From the NCBI RefSeq assembly GCF_019249725.2, contig NZ_CP137559.1, positions 3,737,779 to 3,801,778 on the forward strand: a stretch of DNA of 64,000 nt. The letters are read 5' to 3'. The position numbers and the translations under genes are program-made. The notes under the pieces were generated by a model, which saw nothing but the letters and a program-made list of their open reading frames with translations, searched no databases and had not been told where the DNA came from. The DNA is from Segatella hominis (lineage in GTDB: Bacteria; Bacteroidota; Bacteroidia; Bacteroidales; Bacteroidaceae). This document shows, piece by piece, positions 27,394-34,833 of the stretch; position 1 is the stretch's first letter; each line of letters opens with the position of its first letter.

Positions 27394-28239
27394 ATGGATT
27401 TTATTCAGACAATCATTATTGCTATTGTAGAGGGATTGACCGAGTTCTTGCCTGTGTCAAGTACAGGTCACATGATTATCACCGAAAACTTATTGGGCGT
27501 AGATATTCAGAATCAGTTCGTTAACGCTTTTACTGTCATCATCCAGTTTGGTGCTATACTCTCCGTTATCTGTTTGTACTGGAAGAGATTTTTCTATCCG
27601 GATTCAGTGAAAACAGGAGAGAAAACCTATTGGAAGGCCATGTTCGACTTCTATGCACGATTGGTAGTGGGTACTGTGCCTGCGGTGGTGCTGGGTCTCG
27701 CTTTCAATGATTTTATTGAGTCTAACCTTGGCAATGTACAGTTGGTAGGTTGGATGCTCGTTGTGGGTGGTATTTTTATGCTCTTCTGCGATAAGATATT
27801 CAATAAAGGTAGCGAGCAGACTAAGTTTACTTACAAGCGTGCCTTGACCATCGGTTTTATCCAGTGTATTGCGATGATTCCTGGTGTGTCTCGTTCTATG
27901 TCAACCATCGTGGGTGGTATGTCTCAGCGTCTTACTCGTAAGGCTGCTGCAGAGTTTTCATTCTTCTTGGCGGTTCCCACTATGTTTGGTGCCACTTGTC
28001 TGGAGGTTTATAAGCTCATCAGCCATGGTGGCGGTTCGTTGCTCACCCAGGGTAATAACCTGGTAACATTGATTTTGGGCTCAGTGGTAGCATTCGTCGT
28101 TGCCATCCTCGCCATTAAGTTTTTCATCAATTATGTCACCAAGTACGGTTTCGCAGCTTTCGGCTGGTATCGTATCGTTGTAGGACTCATCATCATCATC
28201 TGCGGTCTTTGTGGTGTAAACATGCAGATGGTGGATTAA
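27394..28239 (+). CDS. uppP: Undecaprenyl-diphosphatase
   Basis: UppP (BacA) dephosphorylates undecaprenyl pyrophosphate so that the lipid carrier can be reused for peptidoglycan and O-antigen; overproduction gives bacitracin resistance. The 281-residue polytopic protein carries the two family motifs: EGLTEFLPVSSTGH (residues 13-26) and PGVSRSMSTIVGG (about 165-177). It is full length and sits 32 bp after the DUF3098 gene and 10 bp before truB in the same operon. Confidence 0.96.
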   Translation: MDFIQTIIIAIVEGLTEFLPVSSTGHMIITENLLGVDIQNQFVNAFTVIIQFGAILSVICLYWKRFFYPDSVKTGEKTYWKAMFDFYARLVVGTVPAVVLGLAFNDFIESNLGNVQLVGWMLVVGGIFMLFCDKIFNKGSEQTKFTYKRALTIGFIQCIAMIPGVSRSMSTIVGGMSQRLTRKAAAEFSFFLAVPTMFGATCLEVYKLISHGGGSLLTQGNNLVTLILGSVVAFVVAILAIKFFINYVTKYGFAAFGWYRIVVGLIIIICGLCGVNMQMVD

Positions 28240-28249
28240 ATATTTTATA

Positions 28250-28996
28250 ATGGATTTCAGAAAAGGAGAAATTATAGCTATCGACAAGCCTTATCGGATG
28301 TCGAGCTTCGGAGCATTGGCGCATGTACGCTATCTGCTCAGCAAGAAACTTGGCTTCAAGGTAAAGATAGGACATGCTGGTACGCTTGACCCCCTTGCTA
28401 CTGGTGTCCTGGTGCTTTGTACAGGTAAATGTACCAAGCAGATAGAGCAGTTGCAGACTCATACCAAGGAATATACGGCTACGCTCCAACTTGGTGCCAC
28501 TACGGCAAGTTATGACATGGAGCATTCTGTAAATCATACTTATCCTACTAAGCATATCACACGAGAACTGGTAGAGGAAGTCTTGAAGCAGTTTGTCGGA
28601 GAAATACAGCAGGTTCCACCTACCTATAGTGCGGTAAAGGTGAATGGCGATCGCTCTTATGCCTTGCGACGTGCAGGTGAGGAGGTTCAGTTGAAGCCAA
28701 AGACTGTTAGGGTGGATGAGATAGAGTTGACCGACTATGATGATGAGCAGAAAACTGCAAGCATCCGTGTTGTCTGCGGCAAGGGTACTTATATCCGTTC
28801 GCTGGCCCGTGATATCGGTAGAGCCCTCGATAGCGGTGCTTTCCTGACTGCTCTCCGTCGTACCAAGGCAGGAAGTTTCTCGGTAGAGAACTGTATCGAC
28901 TTCGACCGTTTCCAGGAATGGCTTGATGCACAGGAGTTGGAGGATAGTATCCTTGACAACAATCAACCGGCTTCTCATAAAAAGAATCATAAGTAA
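28250..28996 (+). CDS. truB: tRNA pseudouridine-55 synthase TruB
   Basis: TruB makes pseudouridine at position 55 in the T-loop of tRNAs and also acts as an RNA chaperone. The 248-residue protein starts with KPYRMSSFGALAHVR and has the catalytic-Asp motif GHAGTLDPLATGVL (about 43-56) and the later PTYSAVKVNG and GTYIRSLARDIG stretches. It lies 10 bp after uppP, implying translational coupling, and 27 bp before queA, another tRNA-modification gene. Confidence 0.96.
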   Translation: MDFRKGEIIAIDKPYRMSSFGALAHVRYLLSKKLGFKVKIGHAGTLDPLATGVLVLCTGKCTKQIEQLQTHTKEYTATLQLGATTASYDMEHSVNHTYPTKHITRELVEEVLKQFVGEIQQVPPTYSAVKVNGDRSYALRRAGEEVQLKPKTVRVDEIELTDYDDEQKTASIRVVCGKGTYIRSLARDIGRALDSGAFLTALRRTKAGSFSVENCIDFDRFQEWLDAQELEDSILDNNQPASHKKNHK

Positions 28997-29023
28997 TAAT
29001 CAGAAAGGAGAAAAATATATAAC

Positions 29024-30208
29024 ATGAAACTATCACAATTCAATTTTAAATTGCCAGAGGCACAGGTTGCTCTCTATCCACATAAGGCAAAGCGTGTCGT
29101 AAAAACTGCTAACGGTGAGCGTACTTTCGAAGTGACTCGTCGTGATGAATCTCGTCTGATGGTTCTTCACAAGAAGTCTGAGAAGATCGAAATGTACAAG
29201 AAGGATGCCGAAGGCAATGACATGGTCGATGCTGAGGGCAATCCAGTATTCTTGCAGTTTAAGGACATCGTCAACTATTTCGATGAGGGTGATACCTTTA
29301 TCTTCAATGATACGAAAGTTTTCCCTGCTCGTCTCTATGGTACCAAGGAGAAGACTGATGCCAAGATAGAGGTGTTCCTGCTTCGCGAGTTGAACCAGGA
29401 AATGCGTCTCTGGGATGTATTGGTAGAACCAGCCCGCAAGATTCGTATCGGCAACAAGTTGTTCTTTGATGATGTGAACGAGATGGTAGCCGAGGTAATC
29501 GACAATACTACCAGCCGTGGCCGTACCCTTCGTTTCCTTTATGACGAGGATGGTCAGCACGATGTCTTCAAGCGTTCTTTGTTTGCTCTGGGTGAGGCTC
29601 CATTGCCACGCTATATTATTGACAAACGCGAGAACCACCATGCTACCGAGGAAGATATGGATGACTTCCAGTGTGTATTTGCCGAGAAGGAAGGTGCTGT
29701 TACTGCACCTGCTACTGGTCTTCACTTCTCACGTGAGTTGATGAAGAAACTGGAGATTTGTGGCATTCAGCCAGCTTTCATTACCTTGCATTGTGGTTTG
29801 GGTAACTTCCATGAGATTGAGGTGGAGGACCTCACCAAGCACAAGATGGATTCTGAGCAGATGATTATCGGCAAGGAGTGCTGTGATCTTGTCAATCAGA
29901 CCAAGTTGGCTGGTCACCATGTATGTGCTATCGGTACCAGTGTGGTCAAGGCTACTGAGTCTGCTGTCGGTACTGACGGTATGTTGAAGGAGTTCGATGG
30001 CTGGACCAATAAGTTCATCTTCCCTCCTTACGATTTCGGTCTCGCAGACTGTATGGTTGCCAATTTCTATCATCCAGAGTCACCGCTCATGATGAGCACG
30101 GCTGCTTTTGGTGGTTATGACCTCGTCTATAGTTGCTACAAGAAGGCAGTAAAGAACGGATATATGTTCGGCTGCTTCGGCGACTCCCTTTTGATTTTGA
30201 ACGATTAA
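29024..30208 (+). CDS. queA: S-adenosylmethionine:tRNA ribosyltransferase-isomerase
   Basis: QueA transfers the ribosyl group of SAM to preQ1 in tRNA to give epoxyqueuosine in queuosine synthesis. At 394 residues it is longer than the roughly 350 of most QueA. The extra length comes from an N-terminal stretch with a duplicated AEGNDMVDAEGNPV segment (about 65-80), a form known from Bacteroidota. Core motifs are FNDTKVFPARL (about 95-105), TAPATGLHFS and TLHCGLGNF. It is between truB and folK in the operon. Confidence 0.94.
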   Translation: MKLSQFNFKLPEAQVALYPHKAKRVVKTANGERTFEVTRRDESRLMVLHKKSEKIEMYKKDAEGNDMVDAEGNPVFLQFKDIVNYFDEGDTFIFNDTKVFPARLYGTKEKTDAKIEVFLLRELNQEMRLWDVLVEPARKIRIGNKLFFDDVNEMVAEVIDNTTSRGRTLRFLYDEDGQHDVFKRSLFALGEAPLPRYIIDKRENHHATEEDMDDFQCVFAEKEGAVTAPATGLHFSRELMKKLEICGIQPAFITLHCGLGNFHEIEVEDLTKHKMDSEQMIIGKECCDLVNQTKLAGHHVCAIGTSVVKATESAVGTDGMLKEFDGWTNKFIFPPYDFGLADCMVANFYHPESPLMMSTAAFGGYDLVYSCYKKAVKNGYMFGCFGDSLLILND

Positions 30209-30217
30209 GCCTATATC

Positions 30218-30622
30218 ATGCACAAAGTATATTTGAGCTTAGGTACGAATTTGGGCAACAGAAAGCGCAATATTCGTGAGGCTATTGAAAAAATAGAAGA
30301 GCTGGTTGGCGTGGTAGAGCGCCAGTCAGCTCTTTATGAAACCAAGCCTTGGGGTTTTTCCTCTCCCAATGATTTTATCAATGCTTGTGTACTGGTGGAT
30401 ACCATATTGGCTCCTCGCCAACTTCTTGAGGCTACGCAGAAGATAGAGTGCGAGATGGGCAGGGTAGGTAAGTCTGTGGATGGTGAATACCATGATCGTA
30501 TTATTGATATTGACATTTTGATATATGATGATTTAAAAGTGAATGAACCAGATCTCGTTATTCCCCATCCTTTGATGGAGGAGCGAGAGTTTGTCATGGT
30601 TCCTTTGAAGGAAATTCTATAG
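30218..30622 (+). CDS. folK: 2-amino-4-hydroxy-6-hydroxymethyldihydropteridine pyrophosphokinase
   Basis: FolK (HPPK) pyrophosphorylates the pterin intermediate of folate synthesis from ATP. The 134-residue protein is at the short end of the family but has all the key parts: the N-terminal LSLGTNLGNR (6-15), SALYETKPWG (about 38-47), NACVL, the RIIDIDIL motif with magnesium-binding aspartates and the IPHPLMEEREFV closing motif. It is the last gene of the ftsX operon and marks the left edge of the accessory island. Confidence 0.94.
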   Translation: MHKVYLSLGTNLGNRKRNIREAIEKIEELVGVVERQSALYETKPWGFSSPNDFINACVLVDTILAPRQLLEATQKIECEMGRVGKSVDGEYHDRIIDIDILIYDDLKVNEPDLVIPHPLMEEREFVMVPLKEIL

Positions 30623-30678
30623 TTACCTTAAATGTTACATTAAAAAACTTATCATCTCTTTATTTTTTTTAGAAAAAA

Positions 30679-30710
30679 TTTGGAGGTCTCGTTTTTTTAT
30701 TATACATTTG
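30679..30710 (+). promoter_or_regulatory. Promoter of the upxY leader
   Basis: TTTG (30679-30682), N20 and TACATTTG (30703-30710) fit the Bacteroidota consensus. It would start a leader of about 330 nt before upxY. Confidence 0.65.
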
Positions 30711-30795
30711 CAGATGTATTCTATGTTGATAATGTTAAGATGAAACTTAAACATGTGCATTCTGCATGGATACACCACTTTTTGAATAAAAGTAA

Positions 30796-31011
30796 ATGGT
30801 CACTTTGATTAAAGGACAAAACGTAGGAGAAAAATCTCCTCTATGTGGCATACCTTCTGTTGCTACGTCTCCCTGTTGGCTACAAAATGGGGTGACCCCC
30901 AACTATGTTGTAAAGCAAAGTGCTAATCTCTCTACACTTCAGTGTGTAATTTCTATATGGACCGCCTTTTCTGCATATTGTGCAGAAAAGGCGGTTTGTT
31001 TTTTTGTGTAA
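30796..31011 (+). CDS. Possible leader peptide upstream of upxY (KGQ-x2-GE-x-SP motif)
   Basis: A 71-codon frame begins MVTLIKGQNVGEKSP and runs through a strong terminator hairpin to a stop at 31009-31011. Its first 20 or so codons match, frame for frame, a second short ORF at 31848-31946 (SLSKGQSSGESSP). That conservation is the only evidence that the N-terminal part is translated; the C-terminal part over the hairpin looks non-coding. It could be a leader peptide or simply a conserved RNA leader. Confidence 0.35.
   Translation: MVTLIKGQNVGEKSPLCGIPSVATSPCWLQNGVTPNYVVKQSANLSTLQCVISIWTAFSAYCAEKAVCFFV
30961..31006 (+). terminator. Strong terminator (attenuator) ahead of upxY
   Basis: A perfect 15-bp stem ACCGCCTTTTCTGCA / TGCAGAAAAGGCGGT with loop TATTG is followed by TTGTTTTTTTG. 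It sits between the leader promoter and the upxY start, so upxY transcription must read through it. Confidence 0.9.
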
Positions 31012-31051
31012 GTAATAAAAGATAATAACTGTGAGTATTGATTGTGAAGCG

Positions 31052-31597
31052 ATGGTTTGGTTTTTGATGAGAGCTGCTTATGGACAAGAACAAAAGGCGC
31101 AAGAGTTTTTAGAAGCTAAAGGAATAGAGACTTTCTTACCTTTGCAGGAACATTGCTTTGTGCGAGACGGAAAGAGAGTGAAGAAAATGCAATCCTTAAT
31201 ACCCAACTTCTTGTTTGTAAAAAGTACTGAAAATGAGATGAAAAAATATATAGGAAAGCATCCTGTAGATTTTCTGCATCATTATTATGTGCCTCATAAG
31301 GATAATTCAGGGAATGCCATTGGGACAAAAGGCATCAAGCCATTAGTAATCCCCGATGAGCAGATGGCTGCTTTCCAGCAATGGTATGCTATCCGTGATG
31401 ATAATAAGCTCTTTATAGCCGATGATAAGATGCATTTCACTAAGGATCAGCAAGTGAAAGTGATTGGTGGAAAGTTCGCGGGTATGTGTGGTCGGGTGTG
31501 TCATATTAAGGGGCAATCGCGAGTCGGCATAGTCATCAGCGGTGTCGGCATCATCTTCACTGCTTATATTCCTAAAGGTATGTTGGAGGTGCTCTAA
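31052..31597 (+). CDS. upxY: UpxY/NusG-like transcription antiterminator (orphan)
   Basis: UpxY proteins are NusG paralogues that let RNA polymerase read through long capsule operons in Bacteroides. The 181-residue product has an N-terminal NusG-type domain (WFLMRAAYGQEQKAQEFLEA, about 3-22; IPNFLFVKST, about 57-66) and a C-terminal KOW-type domain (KVIGGKFAGMCGRV, about 138-151). The ATG at 31052 puts WFxxRA at the usual place; a GTG 7 codons earlier is also open. No capsule genes follow: downstream are a tiny ORF and secreted proteins, so it is an orphan or the stub of a lost locus. Confidence 0.85.
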   Translation: MVWFLMRAAYGQEQKAQEFLEAKGIETFLPLQEHCFVRDGKRVKKMQSLIPNFLFVKSTENEMKKYIGKHPVDFLHHYYVPHKDNSGNAIGTKGIKPLVIPDEQMAAFQQWYAIRDDNKLFIADDKMHFTKDQQVKVIGGKFAGMCGRVCHIKGQSRVGIVISGVGIIFTAYIPKGMLEVL

Positions 31598-31637
31598 ATA
31601 AAGCAGGTATGTGTTTTAAATTTAAAATGATAGGATT

Positions 31638-31721
31638 ATGAATAAAGTCATTCAAAATTTTGGAGTGATATTCTCCTTGCTGTTGCTTACTTGTGTGAGC
31701 ATGATAGATAGGATATCGTGA
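31638..31721 (+). CDS. 27-residue signal-peptide-like mini-ORF
   Basis: A 27-codon frame (MNKVIQNFGVIFSLLLLTCV and seven more residues) looks like a signal peptide with a possible lipobox cysteine (LLLTC) that stops abruptly. It follows upxY by 40 bp. It may be the truncated start of a lost secreted protein. The evidence is hydrophobicity only. Confidence 0.35.
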   Translation: MNKVIQNFGVIFSLLLLTCVSMIDRIS

Positions 31722-31836
31722 TGATGGTGGTCTTAATATTTGGAACAACATGACTCAGTTTTTAACGATAAACTTTATCTTAAAATGATTAAAGATAGTC
31801 TGTTTTGAAACAAAATTATAGTTTAGTAATTTATTA

Positions 31837-31991
31837 TATTTTTGCAAATGTATCCCATGTTTAAGAAAAACAAATCTGTCTCTTTGAGTAAAGGACAAAG
31901 TTCAGGAGAATCTTCTCCGTATAGTAATATTCCTAAGGGATGTTGAAAAAGTATAAACGACAGTTCCATACTATGTTTTGGGAGTATGGAA
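31837..31991 (+). ncRNA. Second short peptide/leader cassette with own promoter box and terminator
   Basis: A -7 box TATTTTTG (31837-31844) is followed by a 32-codon ORF at 31848-31946 (second ATG at 31857) reading KSVSLSKGQSSGESSPYSNI. A hairpin TTCCATACT / AGTATGGAA (31964-31972 and 31983-31991) follows. The promoter end and the ORF both align with the leader upstream of upxY (30701-30860). Whether the product is the peptide or the RNA is not clear. No matching -33 TTTG is seen at the right distance. Confidence 0.45.
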
Positions 31992-32058
31992 GGCTCTCTT
32001 GTTGTTTAAATAGAGATTATTTATAAGTTCTTCGCTGTAGAGCCAAGTGAGGAAAATA

Positions 32059-32694
32059 ATGAAAATTGTTTTTATGAAACGTATTGTTTATGTAATGTTG
32101 GCATTGGTTTTTATGTTGATGCCAAGTTTGGTGAAGGCGCAAGGAGATTTGGCTGCCTTTGATTTGAAAGGAAAAGTAAAGCAGTGTACTTGGGTGAACC
32201 ACAAGGCTGGTTGTATTTATCAAGGCTTTTCGAAAGATGCCAATAAAGAAGTGCTTTTTTTTGCTCAGAACGGTCGTTGTTTGAAGTGGAATGGAGGAAC
32301 CTTTGTTAAAATGGGTGGTGATGCTCTTTATTCTGAATGCTCAAGGGATGCTAAGGGACGTATTACAAGTGGCGAACTTTACACGGCTTATTATAATCCT
32401 GGTAGTGGTGAAGATACATTTACTTACAACGCTAATGGTAAGTTGGCAAAACATACTTATGAGGATGCAGGAATGTCGATTGTGACTACGTTTGCTTATG
32501 GGACTGATGGTAATGTAAGTTCGACAATCTCTAAGATAGAGGACTATAATACGGAGAAGACTTCTACGGTAAAGGTTTCTTATACTATTCAAGCTAAGGA
32601 TGCTAAAGGTAATTGGACAAAAAGACTTGCCAGAAGAACTAATGGCTCTTCTTGGGTAGAGACAAGAACCATTACTTATTATCCTGCAAAATAA
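32059..32694 (+). CDS. Secreted YD-like protein of unknown function
   Basis: This 211-residue exported protein has a signal peptide ending near LVKAQG. Its body repeats motifs such as FDLKGKVKQCTW, DAKGRITSGELYT, TYNANGKLAKHTY and YGTDGNVSSTI, resembling RHS/YD-type or DUF4595-like β-hairpin repeats of Bacteroidota surface proteins. The ATG at 32059 follows GAGGAAAATA, a fair ribosome site; an ATG at 32074 is also possible. A hairpin terminator follows. The codons are AT-rich compared with the efflux operon, in keeping with the accessory island. Confidence 0.75.
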   Translation: MKIVFMKRIVYVMLALVFMLMPSLVKAQGDLAAFDLKGKVKQCTWVNHKAGCIYQGFSKDANKEVLFFAQNGRCLKWNGGTFVKMGGDALYSECSRDAKGRITSGELYTAYYNPGSGEDTFTYNANGKLAKHTYEDAGMSIVTTFAYGTDGNVSSTISKIEDYNTEKTSTVKVSYTIQAKDAKGNWTKRLARRTNGSSWVETRTITYYPAK

Positions 32695-32698
32695 TAAT

Positions 32699-32745
32699 TA
32701 AGGGCAATAGATTTACATCTTTCAGAAGCTATTTGCCCTTTAAAA
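32699..32745 (+). terminator. Terminator after the YD-like gene
   Basis: AAGGGCAATAG and CTATTTGCCCTTT pair (one bulge) around about 22 nt and end in TTTAAAA. Confidence 0.6.
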
Positions 32746-32783
32746 GTTATTGCGCTATAAACAATCATTAAACTTAATTCTAT

Positions 32784-34004
32784 ATGATTAAAAACTATTT
32801 TTTTGTGATATTTGCAGCAGTGACAATTTTGTTGGTATCTTGCGGCAATTCCCAAACTACTCCACAAGAAATAGATGGAGTAGAGTTTACTGGTAATGGT
32901 CTTTTGGGCAATTTTCCTTATATGATGGCTCGCTATGATTCGGAGCGAGCTAATTTAGAACGAAATCTGAATGGTGCGGGGGTGTTAGAAAAGAGGAACT
33001 TTGCGAAAGAAAATGAATTTGATATTGAAAAAATCGCAGAAGAACTTGATGGTAAGGAAGTGCCTTTTGAGATTAGTACAGGTGGTAAGACAGAAGAAAT
33101 TAAAGGATTTAAATTCAAGGTTGTTAAATCTGTGGGAGGTTATCTGCCTTGTATGAAAATACGTATTGAAGGACCAGCTGGATATGATGCAGGATGGAGT
33201 GAAAAAGGTATAGAAGCTTGTGTGCCTGTAGATAAGGATGGTAATATTCTTAATTTCCATGAGTCGCTTGGTCGTTTTTGGTTGCATCTTGGGAGTATTG
33301 TTGGTGCTTATTCTTATCCTTTAAAATATGATAAGAATTACAAAGAAATGCTCCAAAGAAATCATATTTTAGACCGTTTTGTTAAGATTGTAGCAATGGA
33401 TGAAGAGACTTTTGAAAAAACACAAGCGAAAATGCGAGAGGCTGAAGAAAAGGCTTTAAACGAGGAGGCGAAAGACAATGATTTGTCAAAAGTAGAATTC
33501 TCTGAAAAAGGTTGCGAACCTATTGTATTAGGGAAAAAGGTAAATCAATTTCCTTCGAAATGTAAGGGGTTCTATACTCATTATAGATGGAATATAGATA
33601 AACTCTCTCATACGAAGAATTTTACATTCTTTAATGGAACCGATACTGTTGTGCATGTTGAGTCAGATTTAAGTTCTGCGGAAATTTATAAAATATTTGT
33701 TTGCTCTCCAAAGATAAATGTGAAATTTGATAATGGTAAGACATTGAGGGCTGGTATGAAGTTAGTCGAAGTTGCTCAGACATTTGGCGATGATTTTAAG
33801 GCTTCGTGGACTCCAGAAGAAATAGGTCCATTTATTCATTTTGGTCTATATGGTGGATATCCTGCAGATGAAGAAACCTTGAAACGAGAAGCTTTAGAGC
33901 GTATAGAAGAACTTTATGGTTGTTTTGAATATCTTGATTTGAGTCCTAAAGATGTGCTACCAAATGCTGTGCTGGAGAGTGTTATCCTTTGCTTGCATGA
34001 GTAA
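32784..34004 (+). CDS. Lipoprotein of unknown function (paralogue 1)
   Basis: No family was recognised. The 406-residue lipoprotein has a signal peptide and lipobox LLVSCGN (Cys21). Just after it is EFTGNGLLGNFPYMMARYDS (about 34-53), which matches DFNGEGVFGALPQMSARMSS in the next gene, so the two are paralogues at least in their N-terminal part. A helical, acidic central stretch (about 205-240) is followed by a β-rich C-terminal half. It lies in the AT-rich island immediately upstream of a second lipoprotein and a secreted protease, suggesting a common extracellular role. Confidence 0.72.
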   Translation: MIKNYFFVIFAAVTILLVSCGNSQTTPQEIDGVEFTGNGLLGNFPYMMARYDSERANLERNLNGAGVLEKRNFAKENEFDIEKIAEELDGKEVPFEISTGGKTEEIKGFKFKVVKSVGGYLPCMKIRIEGPAGYDAGWSEKGIEACVPVDKDGNILNFHESLGRFWLHLGSIVGAYSYPLKYDKNYKEMLQRNHILDRFVKIVAMDEETFEKTQAKMREAEEKALNEEAKDNDLSKVEFSEKGCEPIVLGKKVNQFPSKCKGFYTHYRWNIDKLSHTKNFTFFNGTDTVVHVESDLSSAEIYKIFVCSPKINVKFDNGKTLRAGMKLVEVAQTFGDDFKASWTPEEIGPFIHFGLYGGYPADEETLKREALERIEELYGCFEYLDLSPKDVLPNAVLESVILCLHE

Positions 34005-34039
34005 CTTTCAAATGTTGTTGTATAATAAAATTTTGATTC

Positions 34040-34729
34040 ATGAGAAAGTATATATTTTTGTTGGTGATGTTTGTGTTGACATTCTGTTCATGTGGAGAGA
34101 AGGGTACAACTTATTCTGAGACAGATTTTAATGGAGAAGGAGTGTTTGGTGCTTTGCCACAAATGTCCGCGCGAATGTCCAGTATTGTAAAACCTGCAAT
34201 GGATAAAATGAATGAGAAATATCCAAAGTTAGCTTCTGATGATCCGAAAGATAAGGAAGAGGTGGTGAAAGGACAAGAGTTTAATGATTATCTTAACTCT
34301 ATTTCAGAGGAAATTGTTGAAACTTATGGTAAGGATAATCTTGAAAGTTGGGTAAAGGAAATCCAGAAAATGTCAGATATTAAGAGATTTCATATTATTA
34401 ATGACTTGGGACTTCCTATAGAAAACCAGCGTGTGTCAATAATAGGTGCTGATGTTTTCTTTAATATAACTTTTAAATTTACTATTCATCTTGGGCGAGC
34501 AAATGAGAAAGAATTTATGCCTTGGATTTTGTTTTTTGATGCAAATGGTAAATGTCTGTATGGTAAAGAATGTGTTTTGTTGCCTAATTTTGGATTTCAG
34601 TCTTGTTATGTGGAAATAGCTGTCCCTTATAAAACCCAAATAAGTGTACTAAAAGACCCAGATGGTGCTACTCAAAAGAATATAGAGTTTTGTAAAAGAT
34701 GGATAAGGTTACAAGAATTAAAATCGTAA
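34040..34729 (+). CDS. Lipoprotein of unknown function (paralogue 2)
   Basis: This 229-residue lipoprotein has lipobox TFCSCGE (Cys18) and the same post-signal motif as the preceding gene (DFNGEGVFGALPQ, about 30-42). The middle is charged and helical (EKYPKLASDDPKDKEEVVKG). The C-terminal part contains a β-rich segment ending in WIRLQELKS. It starts 36 bp after its paralogue, so both are probably on one transcript. No catalytic signature is visible. An inhibitor or partner of the downstream C10 protease is possible by position but unproven. Confidence 0.72.
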   Translation: MRKYIFLLVMFVLTFCSCGEKGTTYSETDFNGEGVFGALPQMSARMSSIVKPAMDKMNEKYPKLASDDPKDKEEVVKGQEFNDYLNSISEEIVETYGKDNLESWVKEIQKMSDIKRFHIINDLGLPIENQRVSIIGADVFFNITFKFTIHLGRANEKEFMPWILFFDANGKCLYGKECVLLPNFGFQSCYVEIAVPYKTQISVLKDPDGATQKNIEFCKRWIRLQELKS

Positions 34730-34833
34730 AGGCATTAGATGCGCCAAAATTCCTGGAAACTGAAAGGTAATTGGTAATGTTGGTTTAATAAATGTTTTAA
34801 ATAGGATAATTTCTTATTATTAAAAATGTAATT

